A DNA stretch of 64,000 nt from NCBI GenBank assembly GCA_000720805.1, contig JODI01000028.1, positions 39,371 to 103,370 of the forward strand, given 5' to 3'. The position numbers and the translations under genes were made by a program. The DNA comes from Streptomyces violaceoruber. Its GTDB lineage: Bacteria; Actinomycetota; Actinomycetes; Streptomycetales; Streptomycetaceae. Each line of letters opens with the position of its first letter. The stretch's first letter is position 1. Below the pieces are notes generated by a model, which saw only the letters and a list, made by a program, of their open reading frames with translations, was not told the origin of the DNA and ran no database searches. This document shows, one piece after another, positions 54,617 to 63,339 of the stretch.

Positions 54617-55087
54617 GTGACCGTGCTGAGCGTGCAGCCGGCGCCCCGGCAGAACGACACCGCGCAGGACCGGCCCAGATGGACCGACCTGGTCGAAGCG
54701 GTACGGGAGGCCGGCCAGTACCCGACCACGGCGGAGACGGAACGCGTCATCCGCATCGTCCTGTCGGCACTCGGCGGTCATGTGATCGGAGACGAACGGG
54801 TCGACCTGGCCCGCGCCCTGCCCGAAGAGGCGGCCCGGGTGGTCGCGTCCCAGATCCCGGCGACCCGCCCCCTGACCGCCGCGGAGTTCGTCGACACCAT
54901 CGCGGCCCGCATCGAGGACGCCACCCCGGCCACGGCCCGCTGGGACGTCAGCTCGGTCCTGAGCGTCCTCCCGCCCTTGCTCGGCGACGACCTGGTGGAC
55001 CGCATCCTCACCCAACTCCCGCCGGGTTACGCCCTTTTGTTCGGCCGCCCGCAACTGATGCCCACGGCGCGACCCCGTACGGTGTGA
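54617..55087 (+). CDS. DUF2267 family protein
   Basis: 156 residues. Two tandem helical copies of DUF2267 are visible, VEAVREAGQYPTTAETERVI and TAAEFVDTIAARIED, with RVIRIVLSALGGHVIGDERVD between. Cytosolic. Often near heat-shock genes in Streptomyces. Function unknown. The GTG at 54617 follows GAGAAGGAG. Confidence 0.86.
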   Translation: MTVLSVQPAPRQNDTAQDRPRWTDLVEAVREAGQYPTTAETERVIRIVLSALGGHVIGDERVDLARALPEEAARVVASQIPATRPLTAAEFVDTIAARIEDATPATARWDVSSVLSVLPPLLGDDLVDRILTQLPPGYALLFGRPQLMPTARPRTV

Positions 55088-55329
55088 TCCCCACGAGGTG
55101 ACTCCGACAAGGCTTCGCTCCGGCCCGCTCGGACGCACACCCCGAGCAGACGGCACCCCCGGCAGGGGCCGGGGCGAAGCCCGGTCCGTCGGCGTGTCGG
55201 GTTTCTGCCGACGCCGTTGGCCAAGGACACAGAATTCGTTGCCTTCGGGGGCCTCGGCAGACGTTTCGGAATCGTGACAAGTGCCGGCTTCCCCTCCCTC
55301 ACCTGCACGGCCGTACGCCCCGCGACCAG

Positions 55330-55361
55330 CTATACACCTGGCGTATACATGCGACGTATAC
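55330..55361. promoter_or_regulatory. 13-bp phased TATAC operator array
   Basis: (C/G)TATAC starts at 55330, 55343 and 55356, exactly 13 bp apart. Each GTATAC is a palindrome. It lies directly upstream of a TAGAGT -10 and the PadR start, the usual position for PadR autorepression. Confidence 0.75.
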
Positions 55362-55381
55362 ACGGTGTGTAGAGTGTGCTC

Positions 55382-55906
55382 ATGTCCATCGGTCACACCC
55401 TTTTGGGGCTCCTGGAGTCCGGTCCGCGCCACGGTTACGACCTGAAGCGGGCCTTCGACGAGACGTTCGGTCACGACCGGCCGCTGCACTACGGCCAGGT
55501 CTACTCGACGATGTCCCGGCTGCTGAAGAACGGCCTCGTCGAGGTCGACGGGGTCGAGGCCGGCGGCGGCCCGGAGCGCAAGCGCTACGCGATCACCGAC
55601 GCCGGCGTCACCGACGTGGAGCAGTGGCTCGCGACCCCGCAGAAGCCGGAGGAGTACCTCCAGTCGGCCCTCTACACCAAAGTCGTCCTCGCGCTGCTCA
55701 CCCACCGGGACGCCGCCGACATCCTGGACACCCAACGCTCCGAGCACCTGCGCTGCATGCGCATCCTGACCGACCGCAAGCGCAAGGGCGATCTGGCGGA
55801 CCAGCTGATCTGCGACCACGCCCTCTTCCACCTGGAGGCGGACCTGCGCTGGCTGGAACTGACCGCCGCCCGACTCGACAAACTCCGTGAGGCTGTAGCC
55901 CGATGA
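55382..55906 (+). CDS. PadR-family transcriptional regulator
   Basis: 174 residues. The winged helix starts SIGHTLLGLLESGPRHGYDL, with LHYGQVYSTMSRLLKNGLVEVD as recognition helix and wing, and PERKRYAITDAG typical of PadR. The long C-terminal helical arm (FHLEADLRWLELTAARLDKL) is the dimerisation domain of subfamily 1. Overlaps the ABC ATPase gene by four bases, so it probably represses an efflux operon whose substrate is its ligand, as LmrR-like PadRs do. The ATG at 55382 is six bases after TAGAGT. Confidence 0.92.
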   Translation: MSIGHTLLGLLESGPRHGYDLKRAFDETFGHDRPLHYGQVYSTMSRLLKNGLVEVDGVEAGGGPERKRYAITDAGVTDVEQWLATPQKPEEYLQSALYTKVVLALLTHRDAADILDTQRSEHLRCMRILTDRKRKGDLADQLICDHALFHLEADLRWLELTAARLDKLREAVAR

Positions 55907-56595
55907 CGACTTCTCCCCCTGGTTCCCTGCTCACCGCGCGGGACCTGCGCAAGACCTACGGGCACACCCACGCCCTCGACGGTGCCGAGTTCTCCATCCA
56001 CCCCGGCGAGGTCGTCGCCATCATGGGTCCCTCCGGCTCCGGCAAGTCGACGCTGCTGCACTGCCTCGCGGGCATCCTGCCGCCCGACTCCGGGTCGATC
56101 ACCTACAACGAGCGTGAGGTGACGACGATGAGCGACGCCCAGCGCAGCGCGCTGCGTCGCTCCGAGTTCGGCTTCGTGTTCCAGTTCGGGCAGCTCGTGC
56201 CCGAACTGACCTGCGTGGAGAACGTCGCCCTGCCCCTCAGGCTGAACGGCACCTCTCGCAAGGAGGCCGAGCGGGCGGCGCTCGGCTGGATGGAACGCCT
56301 GGAGGTCGACGACCTGTCGGGCAAGCGGCCCGGCGAGGTCTCCGGCGGCCAAGGCCAGCGCGTCGCCGTGGCACGCGCACTGGTCACCGGCCCCCGGGTG
56401 CTGTTCGCCGACGAACCGACCGGCGCGCTCGACTCCTACAACGGCGAGCGCGTGATGGAACTGCTCACCGACGCGGCCCGCTCCACCAACGCGGCCGTCG
56501 TCCTCGTCACCCACGAGACACGGGTGGCCGCCTACTCCGACCGCGAGGTCGTCGTACGCGACGGCAAGTCCCGGGACATGGAGCGCGCCGTATGA
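55903..56595 (+). CDS. ABC transporter ATP-binding protein, MacB/LolD type
   Basis: 230 residues. Walker A GPSGSGKST, Q-loop FQFGQLVPELT, signature VSGGQGQRVAVARAL, Walker B VLFADEPTGALD and H-loop VTHETRVAAYSD. The GALDS motif and length are typical of ATPases that drive FtsX-type mechanotransmission permeases. The ATG at 55903 overlaps the PadR stop (ATGA) and its end overlaps the permease start by four bases. Translationally coupled operon. Confidence 0.94.
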   Translation: MTTSPPGSLLTARDLRKTYGHTHALDGAEFSIHPGEVVAIMGPSGSGKSTLLHCLAGILPPDSGSITYNEREVTTMSDAQRSALRRSEFGFVFQFGQLVPELTCVENVALPLRLNGTSRKEAERAALGWMERLEVDDLSGKRPGEVSGGQGQRVAVARALVTGPRVLFADEPTGALDSYNGERVMELLTDAARSTNAAVVLVTHETRVAAYSDREVVVRDGKSRDMERAV

Positions 56596-58973
56596 GTGCG
56601 CGCAGGGGGCACCTCCCGCGCGAGCGGAGCCGAGCGTGGGGGAGGGCCACGGACCTGGCCATGGGAGCCCGGTTCGCCGTCACCGGAGGCCGCGAGGGCT
56701 GGGTCCGGATGACGCTGACAGCGGTCGGCGTCGGCCTCGGCGTGGCCCTGCTCCTGTTGTGCACCGCGATGCCCAACGTGCTCGCCTCCCGCGACAAGGT
56801 GGAGGACGCCCGCTACGCCGACGTGTACTCCCGGAAGATCCCGCCCAAGGCCGACAACACTCTCCTGATCGCCGACGTCGGCACCACCTGGCACGACGAC
56901 GACATCCAGGGCCGGCTCGTCGAACCCGAGGGCCGGCGGGCGCCGCTGCCCCCGGGGGTCGACCGCTTCCCGGGCAAGGGCGAGATGGTGGTCTCCCCCG
57001 CGCTCAAGGACCTGCTGGACTCGGACGACGCGAAACTGCTGCGGGAGCGCCTGCCCTACAAGATCACCGGCACGATAGGCGAGAGCGGACTGATCGGCTC
57101 GCACGAACTGGCTTACTACGCGGGCGCCTCGGGGTTGAAGCTCGCGGACACCTCCCTGGTGACGCGGCTGACCAAGTTCGGCAAGCCGGACACGCCGCCC
57201 GAGAAGACCGACCCGGTGCTGCTGCTCATGGTCCTGGTCGTGTTCGTGGTGCTGCTGACGCCGGTCGCCGTGTTCATCGCGGCCGCCGTCCGCTTCGGCG
57301 GCGAACGCCGCGACCGCCGCCTCGCCGCGCTGCGCCTGGTCGGCTCCGACCGGGGCATGACCCGGCGGATCGCGGCGGGCGAGGCGCTGGCCGGAGCCCT
57401 GCTCGGCCTGGCCGTGGGCACCGGCTTCTTCTTGCTCGGCCGCCAGAAGCTGGGCACCGGCGAGTTGCTGGGCGTGAGCGTCTGGCCCAGCTACCTCGAC
57501 CCCACTCCCGCGCTCGCCGCGCTGGTCGCGGTGGCGGTGCCGGTCGCCGCGGTGCTGGTCACGCTGCTCGCGATGCGCGGCGTGGTCGTCGAACCCCTTG
57601 GTGTCGTGCGCGCGGCCAAGCAGCGGCGCCGCCGGCTGTGGTGGCGGCTGCTGCCGCCGCTGGCCGGCCTCGGGATGCTCTACCCGATGATCGGCCAGGG
57701 CCACAAGAACGGTGACTTCAACCAGTACCTCGTCATCGGCGGCGTCCTGATGCTGCTGATCGGCGTCACCGCCCTGCTGCCCTGGGTCGTGGAGGCGGTC
57801 GTCGTCCGGCTCGGCAAGGGCCCGTTGTCCTGGCAGCTGGCCGTGCGCCGGCTGCAGCTGAGCAGTGGCACCGCCGCCCGCATGGTCAACGGCATCGCCG
57901 TGGCGGTGGCCGGGGCCATCGCGCTGCAGATGCTCTTCACGGGAACGCAGAGCCAGTACACCAAGAGCACCGGCCAGGACCCCAGCCGGGTCCAGATGCA
58001 GGTCATCTTCAGCGGCCCCAAGCCGCTGTCCGGCATCGAGCGCGAATTCACCGGCACCAAGGGTGTCCGGGCCGCGGTGGCCCTGGCCCGCTCCGAGTAC
58101 GGTGCCACACGTCGCAATCCGGAGAACAGCAACAGCCTGGCCGTGGGGAACTGCGCCGCCCTGCGTGAACTCGCCACCTTGCCCTCCTGCAAGGACGGTG
58201 ACGTGTTCATCACGCGCACGCGGAGCGGCTACTCGGACCCCAGCAACGCGTCCGAGATCGCCCTGGTGAAGCCCGGTCGGCAGCTCTACATCGACCCGTC
58301 GTACGACGGCGGCGACCGCGGCCTCGAGTTGCCCTGGACCGTTCCGGCGAACATTCGGGAGGTGGACGCGCGCAAGGACTCACTGCAGGACTACACCAGT
58401 CTGCTGGTCACCCCCGCCGCCCTGCCCCGCAAGGCCGCGCCCGCGGTGTTCTCCGACGGTGTCTACCTGCGTCTGGACCCCTCGGTGCCGGACTCACGGG
58501 AGTACGTACGCAACGTCGCCGCCCGCGTCGACCCCCTGGCACAGACCTTCGGCTGGTCGGCCTCCCAGGAGGACGCCACGTACACCTCCATCCGCACCGG
58601 CCTGTTCGTCGGCTCCGCCTTCGTCCTGGCACTGATCGGGGCGAGCCTGCTGGTCTCCCAGCTGGAACAGCTGCGCGAACGCAGGAAGCTGCTCTCCGCG
58701 CTGGTCGCCTTCGGTACCCGGCGCCACACGCTCAGCCTGTCCGTCCTGTGGCAGACAGCACTCCCGGTCGGACTCGGTCTCGTACTGGCGACGACGGTGG
58801 GCGTCACCCTCGGCGTGGTGCTGCTGAAGATGACCCGTACGCCGGTGACCATGGACTGGGCGAGCGTGCTCACCATGACCGGCGTGGGCGCGGCCGTGGT
58901 CGGCGTGGTCACGCTGCTCAGCCTGCCGCCGCTGCTGCGCATGATGCGCCCGGCGGGCCTGCGCACGGAATAG
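56592..58973 (+). CDS. FtsX-family ABC permease
   Basis: 793 residues with two FtsX domains and about eight membrane helices: LTAVGVGLGVALLLL near the start, then ALLVLGVLVVFVVLLTPVAVFIA-like segments (around 205-245), two more to about 350, a helix near 375-400, and three at the C-terminus (TGVGAAVVGVVTLLSLP). A large extracytoplasmic domain lies at about 440-680. MacB-like systems expel antibiotics, peptides or lipids through such coupling. The PadR-controlled operon suggests inducible resistance. The ATG overlaps the ATPase gene. A terminator follows. Confidence 0.9.
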   Translation: MSARRGHLPRERSRAWGRATDLAMGARFAVTGGREGWVRMTLTAVGVGLGVALLLLCTAMPNVLASRDKVEDARYADVYSRKIPPKADNTLLIADVGTTWHDDDIQGRLVEPEGRRAPLPPGVDRFPGKGEMVVSPALKDLLDSDDAKLLRERLPYKITGTIGESGLIGSHELAYYAGASGLKLADTSLVTRLTKFGKPDTPPEKTDPVLLLMVLVVFVVLLTPVAVFIAAAVRFGGERRDRRLAALRLVGSDRGMTRRIAAGEALAGALLGLAVGTGFFLLGRQKLGTGELLGVSVWPSYLDPTPALAALVAVAVPVAAVLVTLLAMRGVVVEPLGVVRAAKQRRRRLWWRLLPPLAGLGMLYPMIGQGHKNGDFNQYLVIGGVLMLLIGVTALLPWVVEAVVVRLGKGPLSWQLAVRRLQLSSGTAARMVNGIAVAVAGAIALQMLFTGTQSQYTKSTGQDPSRVQMQVIFSGPKPLSGIEREFTGTKGVRAAVALARSEYGATRRNPENSNSLAVGNCAALRELATLPSCKDGDVFITRTRSGYSDPSNASEIALVKPGRQLYIDPSYDGGDRGLELPWTVPANIREVDARKDSLQDYTSLLVTPAALPRKAAPAVFSDGVYLRLDPSVPDSREYVRNVAARVDPLAQTFGWSASQEDATYTSIRTGLFVGSAFVLALIGASLLVSQLEQLRERRKLLSALVAFGTRRHTLSLSVLWQTALPVGLGLVLATTVGVTLGVVLLKMTRTPVTMDWASVLTMTGVGAAVVGVVTLLSLPPLLRMMRPAGLRTE

Positions 58974-58993
58974 CCCCTCGCACATCCCATGAA

Positions 58994-59022
58994 GTGGGCT
59001 CCTCCTGCCGGGAGGAGCCCAC
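58994..59022. terminator. Terminator after the FtsX permease
   Basis: GTGGGCTCCTCC (58994-59005) pairs perfectly with 59011-59022 over a 5-base loop. Confidence 0.85.
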
Positions 59023-59155
59023 CTCTGCATGGGGCCCGGGGGAAACCCTTGGCAGGCCCTGTATGAGGCGATCAGGTCATATTCGAAGTCAGTCGCCTGA
59101 AATGTTTCGCATGAGACAACCTTTGCAAGAGCCTGAACGTCCAAAGAACAACAAG

Positions 59156-59172
59156 GAGACGCATCGTCTCCG
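59156..59172 (+). promoter_or_regulatory. Small hairpin before the glycosyltransferase ribosome site
   Basis: GGAGACG and CGTCTCC pair around CAT, immediately before GGGGGGAG and the ATG at 59188. The left arm contains a second, unused GGAG. It may modulate translation. Confidence 0.5.
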
Positions 59173-59187
59173 TTGGGGGGAGCGTTC

Positions 59188-60948
59188 ATGCTCAAGGTCA
59201 GCATCGTGGTGCCCGTCTACAACGCGGGCCGGTACATCGACATGTGTGCGCCGTCACTCTTGCACCAGACCCTGGGTGAGGACGCGTACGAAGTCATCTA
59301 CGTCGACGACGGCTCGACCGACGACTCCGCGCAGCGCCTGGACGAGCTGGCAGGCAGGCACGCTCATGTGCGCGTGATCCACCAGGAGAACTCCGGCTGG
59401 CCCGGCAAACCCCGCAACGTCGGCGTCCGGGAGGCCCGTGGCGAGTACGTCCAATTCGTCGACCAGGACGACGAGTTGACCCCGGCGGCCCTCGAACACC
59501 TGCACGGACTGGCCACCCGCAACGGCTCCGACATCGTCCTGGGCAAGGTCGTCGGCACCATGCAGGGCCCCAGCAACGTCTTCAAACGCACCGTGGAGCG
59601 CTGCACGGTGGAGGACGCGCCCCTCATCGAGAGCCTCACACCGCACAAGATGTTCCGCAGGGAGTTCCTGCTCGCCCACGACCTCAGGTTCCCCGAGGGC
59701 CCGGTGCGACTGGAGGACCAACTCTTCATGGTCCGCGCCTACTTACGCGCCAAGACGGTCTCGATCCTCGCCGACCACCCCTGCTACGTGTGGAAACGCC
59801 GGGACGACGGCGGCAACACCAGCAGCCGCGGCACCACCCCGGAGGACTACTACGGTCACCTCCGCACGGTCGTCGAGGCCATCAAGCAGGACACCCGACC
59901 GGGCCCCCTTCAGGACCACTTGCTCCGCCGCTCCTACCGCGTCGAGCTCCTCCGCCCGGTGGGCGAACCCGGCGTCCTCAAGCGCAGCGGCAAGAACCTC
60001 GAGCGCTACTTCGACGTCGTACGCCACATGGCCGTCGAGGCCTACCCGCCCGGCGTCCGCGACGGCCTCCCCGCCCTCACCAGGCTGCGGGCGCACCTGC
60101 TGGAGGAGGGCCACCTGGACTCCCTCGTCGAACTCGCACGCCGCACCAAGGGCATCAAGCCCGACGTCACCGTCGACGACATCCGCTGGCGCGACGGAAA
60201 GCTCCACGTCACCACCACGATCGGCATGCGCCGCGCCGACGGTGAACCCCTCGCCCTCGTCGAACGCTACGGCCGTATGCTCCTCGACCCCGACCTGCTG
60301 GCCGGCATCAAGGGCGCCGAGGGCTGGGAGGCCCCGCACCCCCTCGGCCACGCCCACGGCGAACTGCTCGTCCACGACACCGCCCAGGACCTGTGGTGGT
60401 ACCCGGACGCCGACCTGACCCCGCGCACACAACCGCTCGGCGGCGGCCGCCACCGCGTCGTGCTCACCGGCGAAACGGCCATCGACCCCCTCACCCTGGC
60501 CGGCGGCCGGCCGATGGAACCCGGCACCCACGTGGTGTGGGCCAGCGCCCAACTCCTCGGCGTGGGCCGCAGGGCGCGGGTGACGCGGAGCGACGCGGCG
60601 ACGGGCAGCGCCGGAACAGGTGTCGGTTCCGGCCGGGGCCCAGGATTCGGGATCGGTGGTGGTATCGGGATCGGCGGGGGTGTCACCGGCGGTCTCGGCT
60701 TCGGCTCGGTGAGCGTCGGTACTCCGCCCCACCTGGTGATCCCGGCCTGGGGCGGCCCGGCCGACCAACTCCGCCTCTCCGTCCGCCCGCCGGGCCGGGA
60801 CACGCTCCCGCACCGCATCCTCCTGCGCACCACATCGGCCCCGCACATCCGCCGAGCGGCCCGCACGGTCCTCCACCGCCTGCCACCGGACGTACGCCGC
60901 CGTGCGAAGAAGCTGGCGCGCAGGGCGGACCCCTGGAGCGGCGGCTGA
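59188..60948 (+). CDS. Family 2 glycosyltransferase with TTA codon and Gly-rich insert
   Basis: 586 residues. A GT-A domain: VSIVVPVYNAGRYIDMC, IYVDDGSTDDS (nucleotide-binding Asp pair) and ENSGWPGKPRNVGVREARGE, FVDQDDELTP. It should transfer a sugar from an NDP donor to a cell-surface or teichoic-type acceptor. The C-terminal 250 residues resemble the extra domain of actinobacterial wall glycosyltransferases, interrupted by a Gly-rich repeat (about 471-511, GGGIGIGGGVTGG). Codon 186 (59743-59745) is TTA, implying bldA control. The ATG at 59188 follows GGGGGAG. Its stop is in a 15-bp tandem repeat. Confidence 0.88.
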   Translation: MLKVSIVVPVYNAGRYIDMCAPSLLHQTLGEDAYEVIYVDDGSTDDSAQRLDELAGRHAHVRVIHQENSGWPGKPRNVGVREARGEYVQFVDQDDELTPAALEHLHGLATRNGSDIVLGKVVGTMQGPSNVFKRTVERCTVEDAPLIESLTPHKMFRREFLLAHDLRFPEGPVRLEDQLFMVRAYLRAKTVSILADHPCYVWKRRDDGGNTSSRGTTPEDYYGHLRTVVEAIKQDTRPGPLQDHLLRRSYRVELLRPVGEPGVLKRSGKNLERYFDVVRHMAVEAYPPGVRDGLPALTRLRAHLLEEGHLDSLVELARRTKGIKPDVTVDDIRWRDGKLHVTTTIGMRRADGEPLALVERYGRMLLDPDLLAGIKGAEGWEAPHPLGHAHGELLVHDTAQDLWWYPDADLTPRTQPLGGGRHRVVLTGETAIDPLTLAGGRPMEPGTHVVWASAQLLGVGRRARVTRSDAATGSAGTGVGSGRGPGFGIGGGIGIGGGVTGGLGFGSVSVGTPPHLVIPAWGGPADQLRLSVRPPGRDTLPHRILLRTTSAPHIRRAARTVLHRLPPDVRRRAKKLARRADPWSGG

Positions 60949-60985
60949 GGAGAGGGCGGCTGAGGAGAGGGCGGCTGAGGAGAGG
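60941..60985. repeat. Three 15-bp tandem repeats across the glycosyltransferase stop
   Basis: GCGGCTGAGGAGAGG occurs at 60941, 60956 and 60971 without change. The TGA stop (60946-60948) is in the first copy and recurs in frame in each copy, since 15 is a multiple of three. Confidence 0.95.
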
Positions 60986-60998
60986 AGCCGGCACCCGG

Positions 60999-61517
60999 TC
61001 AGAACTTCTGGAAGGCGACCTTCTTGCCCTGCTCGTCCAACGGTTGCGGCGTGCTCAGGACCGTTCCGTCGGCCTTGCTCGGCCATCCCGGTGGTTCGAT
61101 GACAAACCAGTAGCGGGCGGCCGGCAGGCCGCTGCCGTGGGGGAACGGGATCGTCCTGACCACGGTGTGGCTTGTCACTCTGATCGCGGTGGCATTGTCC
61201 GGGAGCGGTCCGTACACGACGAAGCCGTTGTCGTCGCCGGGCTCCTGTCCGCCTGACCAGTAGCCGCCCGAGGGGCTGTTGTCGAAGCCGCAGCCTCCGG
61301 ACGACCGGTCTCCGCTGACTTCCGGCCCCCTGGGGCCGTCCACCGTCAGACACAGCCCCTCATCGCTCAGGAAGGCGTCCAACTGCCAGCGCACGCCATG
61401 GGTCGCGTGTTCGGACAGCACGACGTAGTCGGGGAGGTGAGGGCCCTGTGCCGCACAGCCGGCCAGAAACACACAGGCCAGCAAGGTGACCGGTCCCGTG
61501 GCGGGGAAACGTCTCAT
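60999..61517 (-). CDS. Putative lipoprotein
   Basis: 172 residues. The signal peptide ends with the lipobox LAGC (Cys21), from VTLLACVFLAGCAAQG. The mature part is beta-rich with two Cys pairs possible (GLCLTVD, GGCGFDNS) and ends in VAFQKF. No domain recognised. The ATG at 61517 begins MRRFPATGPV. It ends right after the tandem repeat and is convergent with the glycosyltransferase. Confidence 0.8.
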   Translation of the reverse strand: MRRFPATGPVTLLACVFLAGCAAQGPHLPDYVVLSEHATHGVRWQLDAFLSDEGLCLTVDGPRGPEVSGDRSSGGCGFDNSPSGGYWSGGQEPGDDNGFVVYGPLPDNATAIRVTSHTVVRTIPFPHGSGLPAARYWFVIEPPGWPSKADGTVLSTPQPLDEQGKKVAFQKF

Positions 61518-61536
61518 GGCCCCGACCTTGTCAGAG

Positions 61537-62508
61537 TCACGGCGTCAGCACGATCCTCCCGAACACCTCACCGGCGTCCATCTTCCGGTGCGCCAGCGCG
61601 GCGTGCTCCAGCGGCAGCACCTCGTGCACCACCGTCCGCAGTCCGCCGCCACGACTCGCGGCGGCGAACTGCTCGGTCCGCACGGCACGTCGATCGGGTT
61701 CGCGCACGGTGTCGGCGCTGAAGGTGGCGAACGACAGCGACTTCCGGAACGCGGCGATCATGCTCATGCCGAAGTCCGTCGGCGGTCGGCCTGCGACGAT
61801 GCCGACTGCCACCATGCGGCCGTTGGGATTGAGCCGGTCGAAGAACGACGGCAGGTCCGCACCGGCGACGATGTCGATGATGACGTCGTAGCCCGCGGGT
61901 GCGTCCTCGCCTCCCTCGCCGGAGCGGTCCAGCACATGAGTCGCGCCGAGCTCGCGCAGGCGGTCGCCACGCTCGGCCGACGACGTCGTGACCGCCACCG
62001 CCCCTGCACCACCACGCGCCGCGAGCTGGACCGTCATGATCCCGATGCCGCCGGCCGCGCCGCGCACCAGCACCGACTCGCCAGGGGCGAAGCGGCCGTG
62101 GGAGAGGCCGAAGTGGGCCACCACTCCGGAGCTCCCGAGCGTCACCGCGTCGGCGGGCGACAGGTTCGCGGGGAGGGGGAGGACCTCCTCGACCGGGGCG
62201 ATGGCCTGTTCCGCGTAGCCGCCGCCCAGGCCGGTGAACGCCCATACACGCCGACCGATCCACGACGTGTCGACCCCGTCGCCGACCGCTGCCACGGTCC
62301 CGGCCACCTCGCTGCCGAGGACATGGCCTTCCTTGAAACCGTAGGCGGCGGCGAGAGCGCCGTCACGCCGGATCACGGCGTCGACTCCACCGACACCTAT
62401 CGCCTCGGTGTCGATCAGCACCTGTCCACCGGCGGGAATCGGGGCCGGGAGGTCGATGACCGCCAGACCTCCGGGGCTTTTGAACGTCTGGATGGCGACT
62501 GCCTTCAA
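61537..62508 (-). CDS. Zinc-independent medium-chain dehydrogenase (quinone oxidoreductase-like)
   Basis: 323 residues. A GroES-like N-terminal part (AVAIQTFKSPGGLAVIDLPA, EGHVLGSEVAGTVAAVGDGV) is followed by a Rossmann NADPH-binding domain with SVLVRGAAGGIGIMTVQLA. The A-x-x-G-x-x-G motif replaces the zinc-ligand type, as in QOR-like MDR enzymes. It probably reduces quinones or enals using NADPH. TTG at 62508 is the likely start because AGGAGA lies five to ten bases upstream and no ATG or GTG fits. Divergent from a TetR regulator with a shared palindrome. Confidence 0.9.
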   Translation of the reverse strand: MKAVAIQTFKSPGGLAVIDLPAPIPAGGQVLIDTEAIGVGGVDAVIRRDGALAAAYGFKEGHVLGSEVAGTVAAVGDGVDTSWIGRRVWAFTGLGGGYAEQAIAPVEEVLPLPANLSPADAVTLGSSGVVAHFGLSHGRFAPGESVLVRGAAGGIGIMTVQLAARGGAGAVAVTTSSAERGDRLRELGATHVLDRSGEGGEDAPAGYDVIIDIVAGADLPSFFDRLNPNGRMVAVGIVAGRPPTDFGMSMIAAFRKSLSFATFSADTVREPDRRAVRTEQFAAASRGGGLRTVVHEVLPLEHAALAHRKMDAGEVFGRIVLTP

Positions 62509-62567
62509 TGCCGTCTCCTGGTTCCGGGACCGATAGGGTCCCCACGCGTGTCCTGCCACCGGACGCT

Positions 62568-62587
62568 AACGGACGCCACCGTCCGTT
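62568..62587. promoter_or_regulatory. Perfect palindrome, TetR operator
   Basis: AACGGACG-CCAC-CGTCCGTT, 8-bp arms with 4-bp spacer, between the divergent MDR and TetR genes. It lies immediately upstream of the TetR -10 TAAAGT. Confidence 0.82.
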
Positions 62588-62604
62588 TGGCTAAAGTGAG
62601 AGCG

Positions 62605-63228
62605 GTGACCGACCGTTTGCCTCACGCCCTGCGCTCCGACGCCCGGGACAACCGTGAACGCATCATCGACGCGGCCCGCGCGCTGTTCGCCACCGAGGGC
62701 CTGAACGTTCCGATGCGCGAGATCGCCCGGCACGCCGGGGTGGGCCCCGCCACCCTGTACCGCCGTTTCCCGACCAAGCAGACGCTGGTCACCGAGGTTT
62801 TCCAGGACCAGATGCGGGTGTGCCACACCATCGTCGACGAGGGGCTCGCGGATCCGGATCCGTGGCGCGGCTTCCGCCGCGTGGTCGAGCGGACCTGCGA
62901 ACTGCACGCACACAACCGGGGCTTCACCGAAGCCTTCATGTCGGCTTTCCCGGACGCGGTGGATTTCGCCGCGGACCGTGCGTACGCGATCAACGCGATC
63001 GCCGAACTGGCCCGTCGCGCCAAGGACGCCGGCCGCCTGCGCCCCGACTTCGTCCTGGACGACCTGATACTCATGCTCATGGCCCACCGGGGCATCCACG
63101 TACCGTCGACGGCCGCCCGGGTCACGGCTTCCCGCCGCTTCGCCGCGCTGGTGATCCAGGCGTTCCAGGTCTCCGCGACCCACGAGCCGCTACCGCCGGT
63201 GCCACGTCTGGCTCCCGCATACCCGTGA
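62605..63228 (+). CDS. TetR-family transcriptional regulator
   Basis: 207 residues. The helix-turn-helix reads NRERIIDAARALFATEGLNV and VGPATLYRRFPTKQTLVTEVF, followed by an all-helical ligand domain. The GTG at 62605 is seven bases after TAAAGT, a leaderless start. The palindrome next to it would be autoregulatory and also govern the divergent oxidoreductase, a common arrangement for quinone/electrophile sensing. Confidence 0.93.
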   Translation: MTDRLPHALRSDARDNRERIIDAARALFATEGLNVPMREIARHAGVGPATLYRRFPTKQTLVTEVFQDQMRVCHTIVDEGLADPDPWRGFRRVVERTCELHAHNRGFTEAFMSAFPDAVDFAADRAYAINAIAELARRAKDAGRLRPDFVLDDLILMLMAHRGIHVPSTAARVTASRRFAALVIQAFQVSATHEPLPPVPRLAPAYP

Positions 63229-63339
63229 AGACCAGTCCTCGGTGGTTCGCCCTGCCGTGATGTGCCGCCCACTTCCTGCGCTACCTGCGCTGTCGCCGTG
63301 GCCTCTCCGAGGATGTTGCCCCGCGGAACCGCGGTGGCC

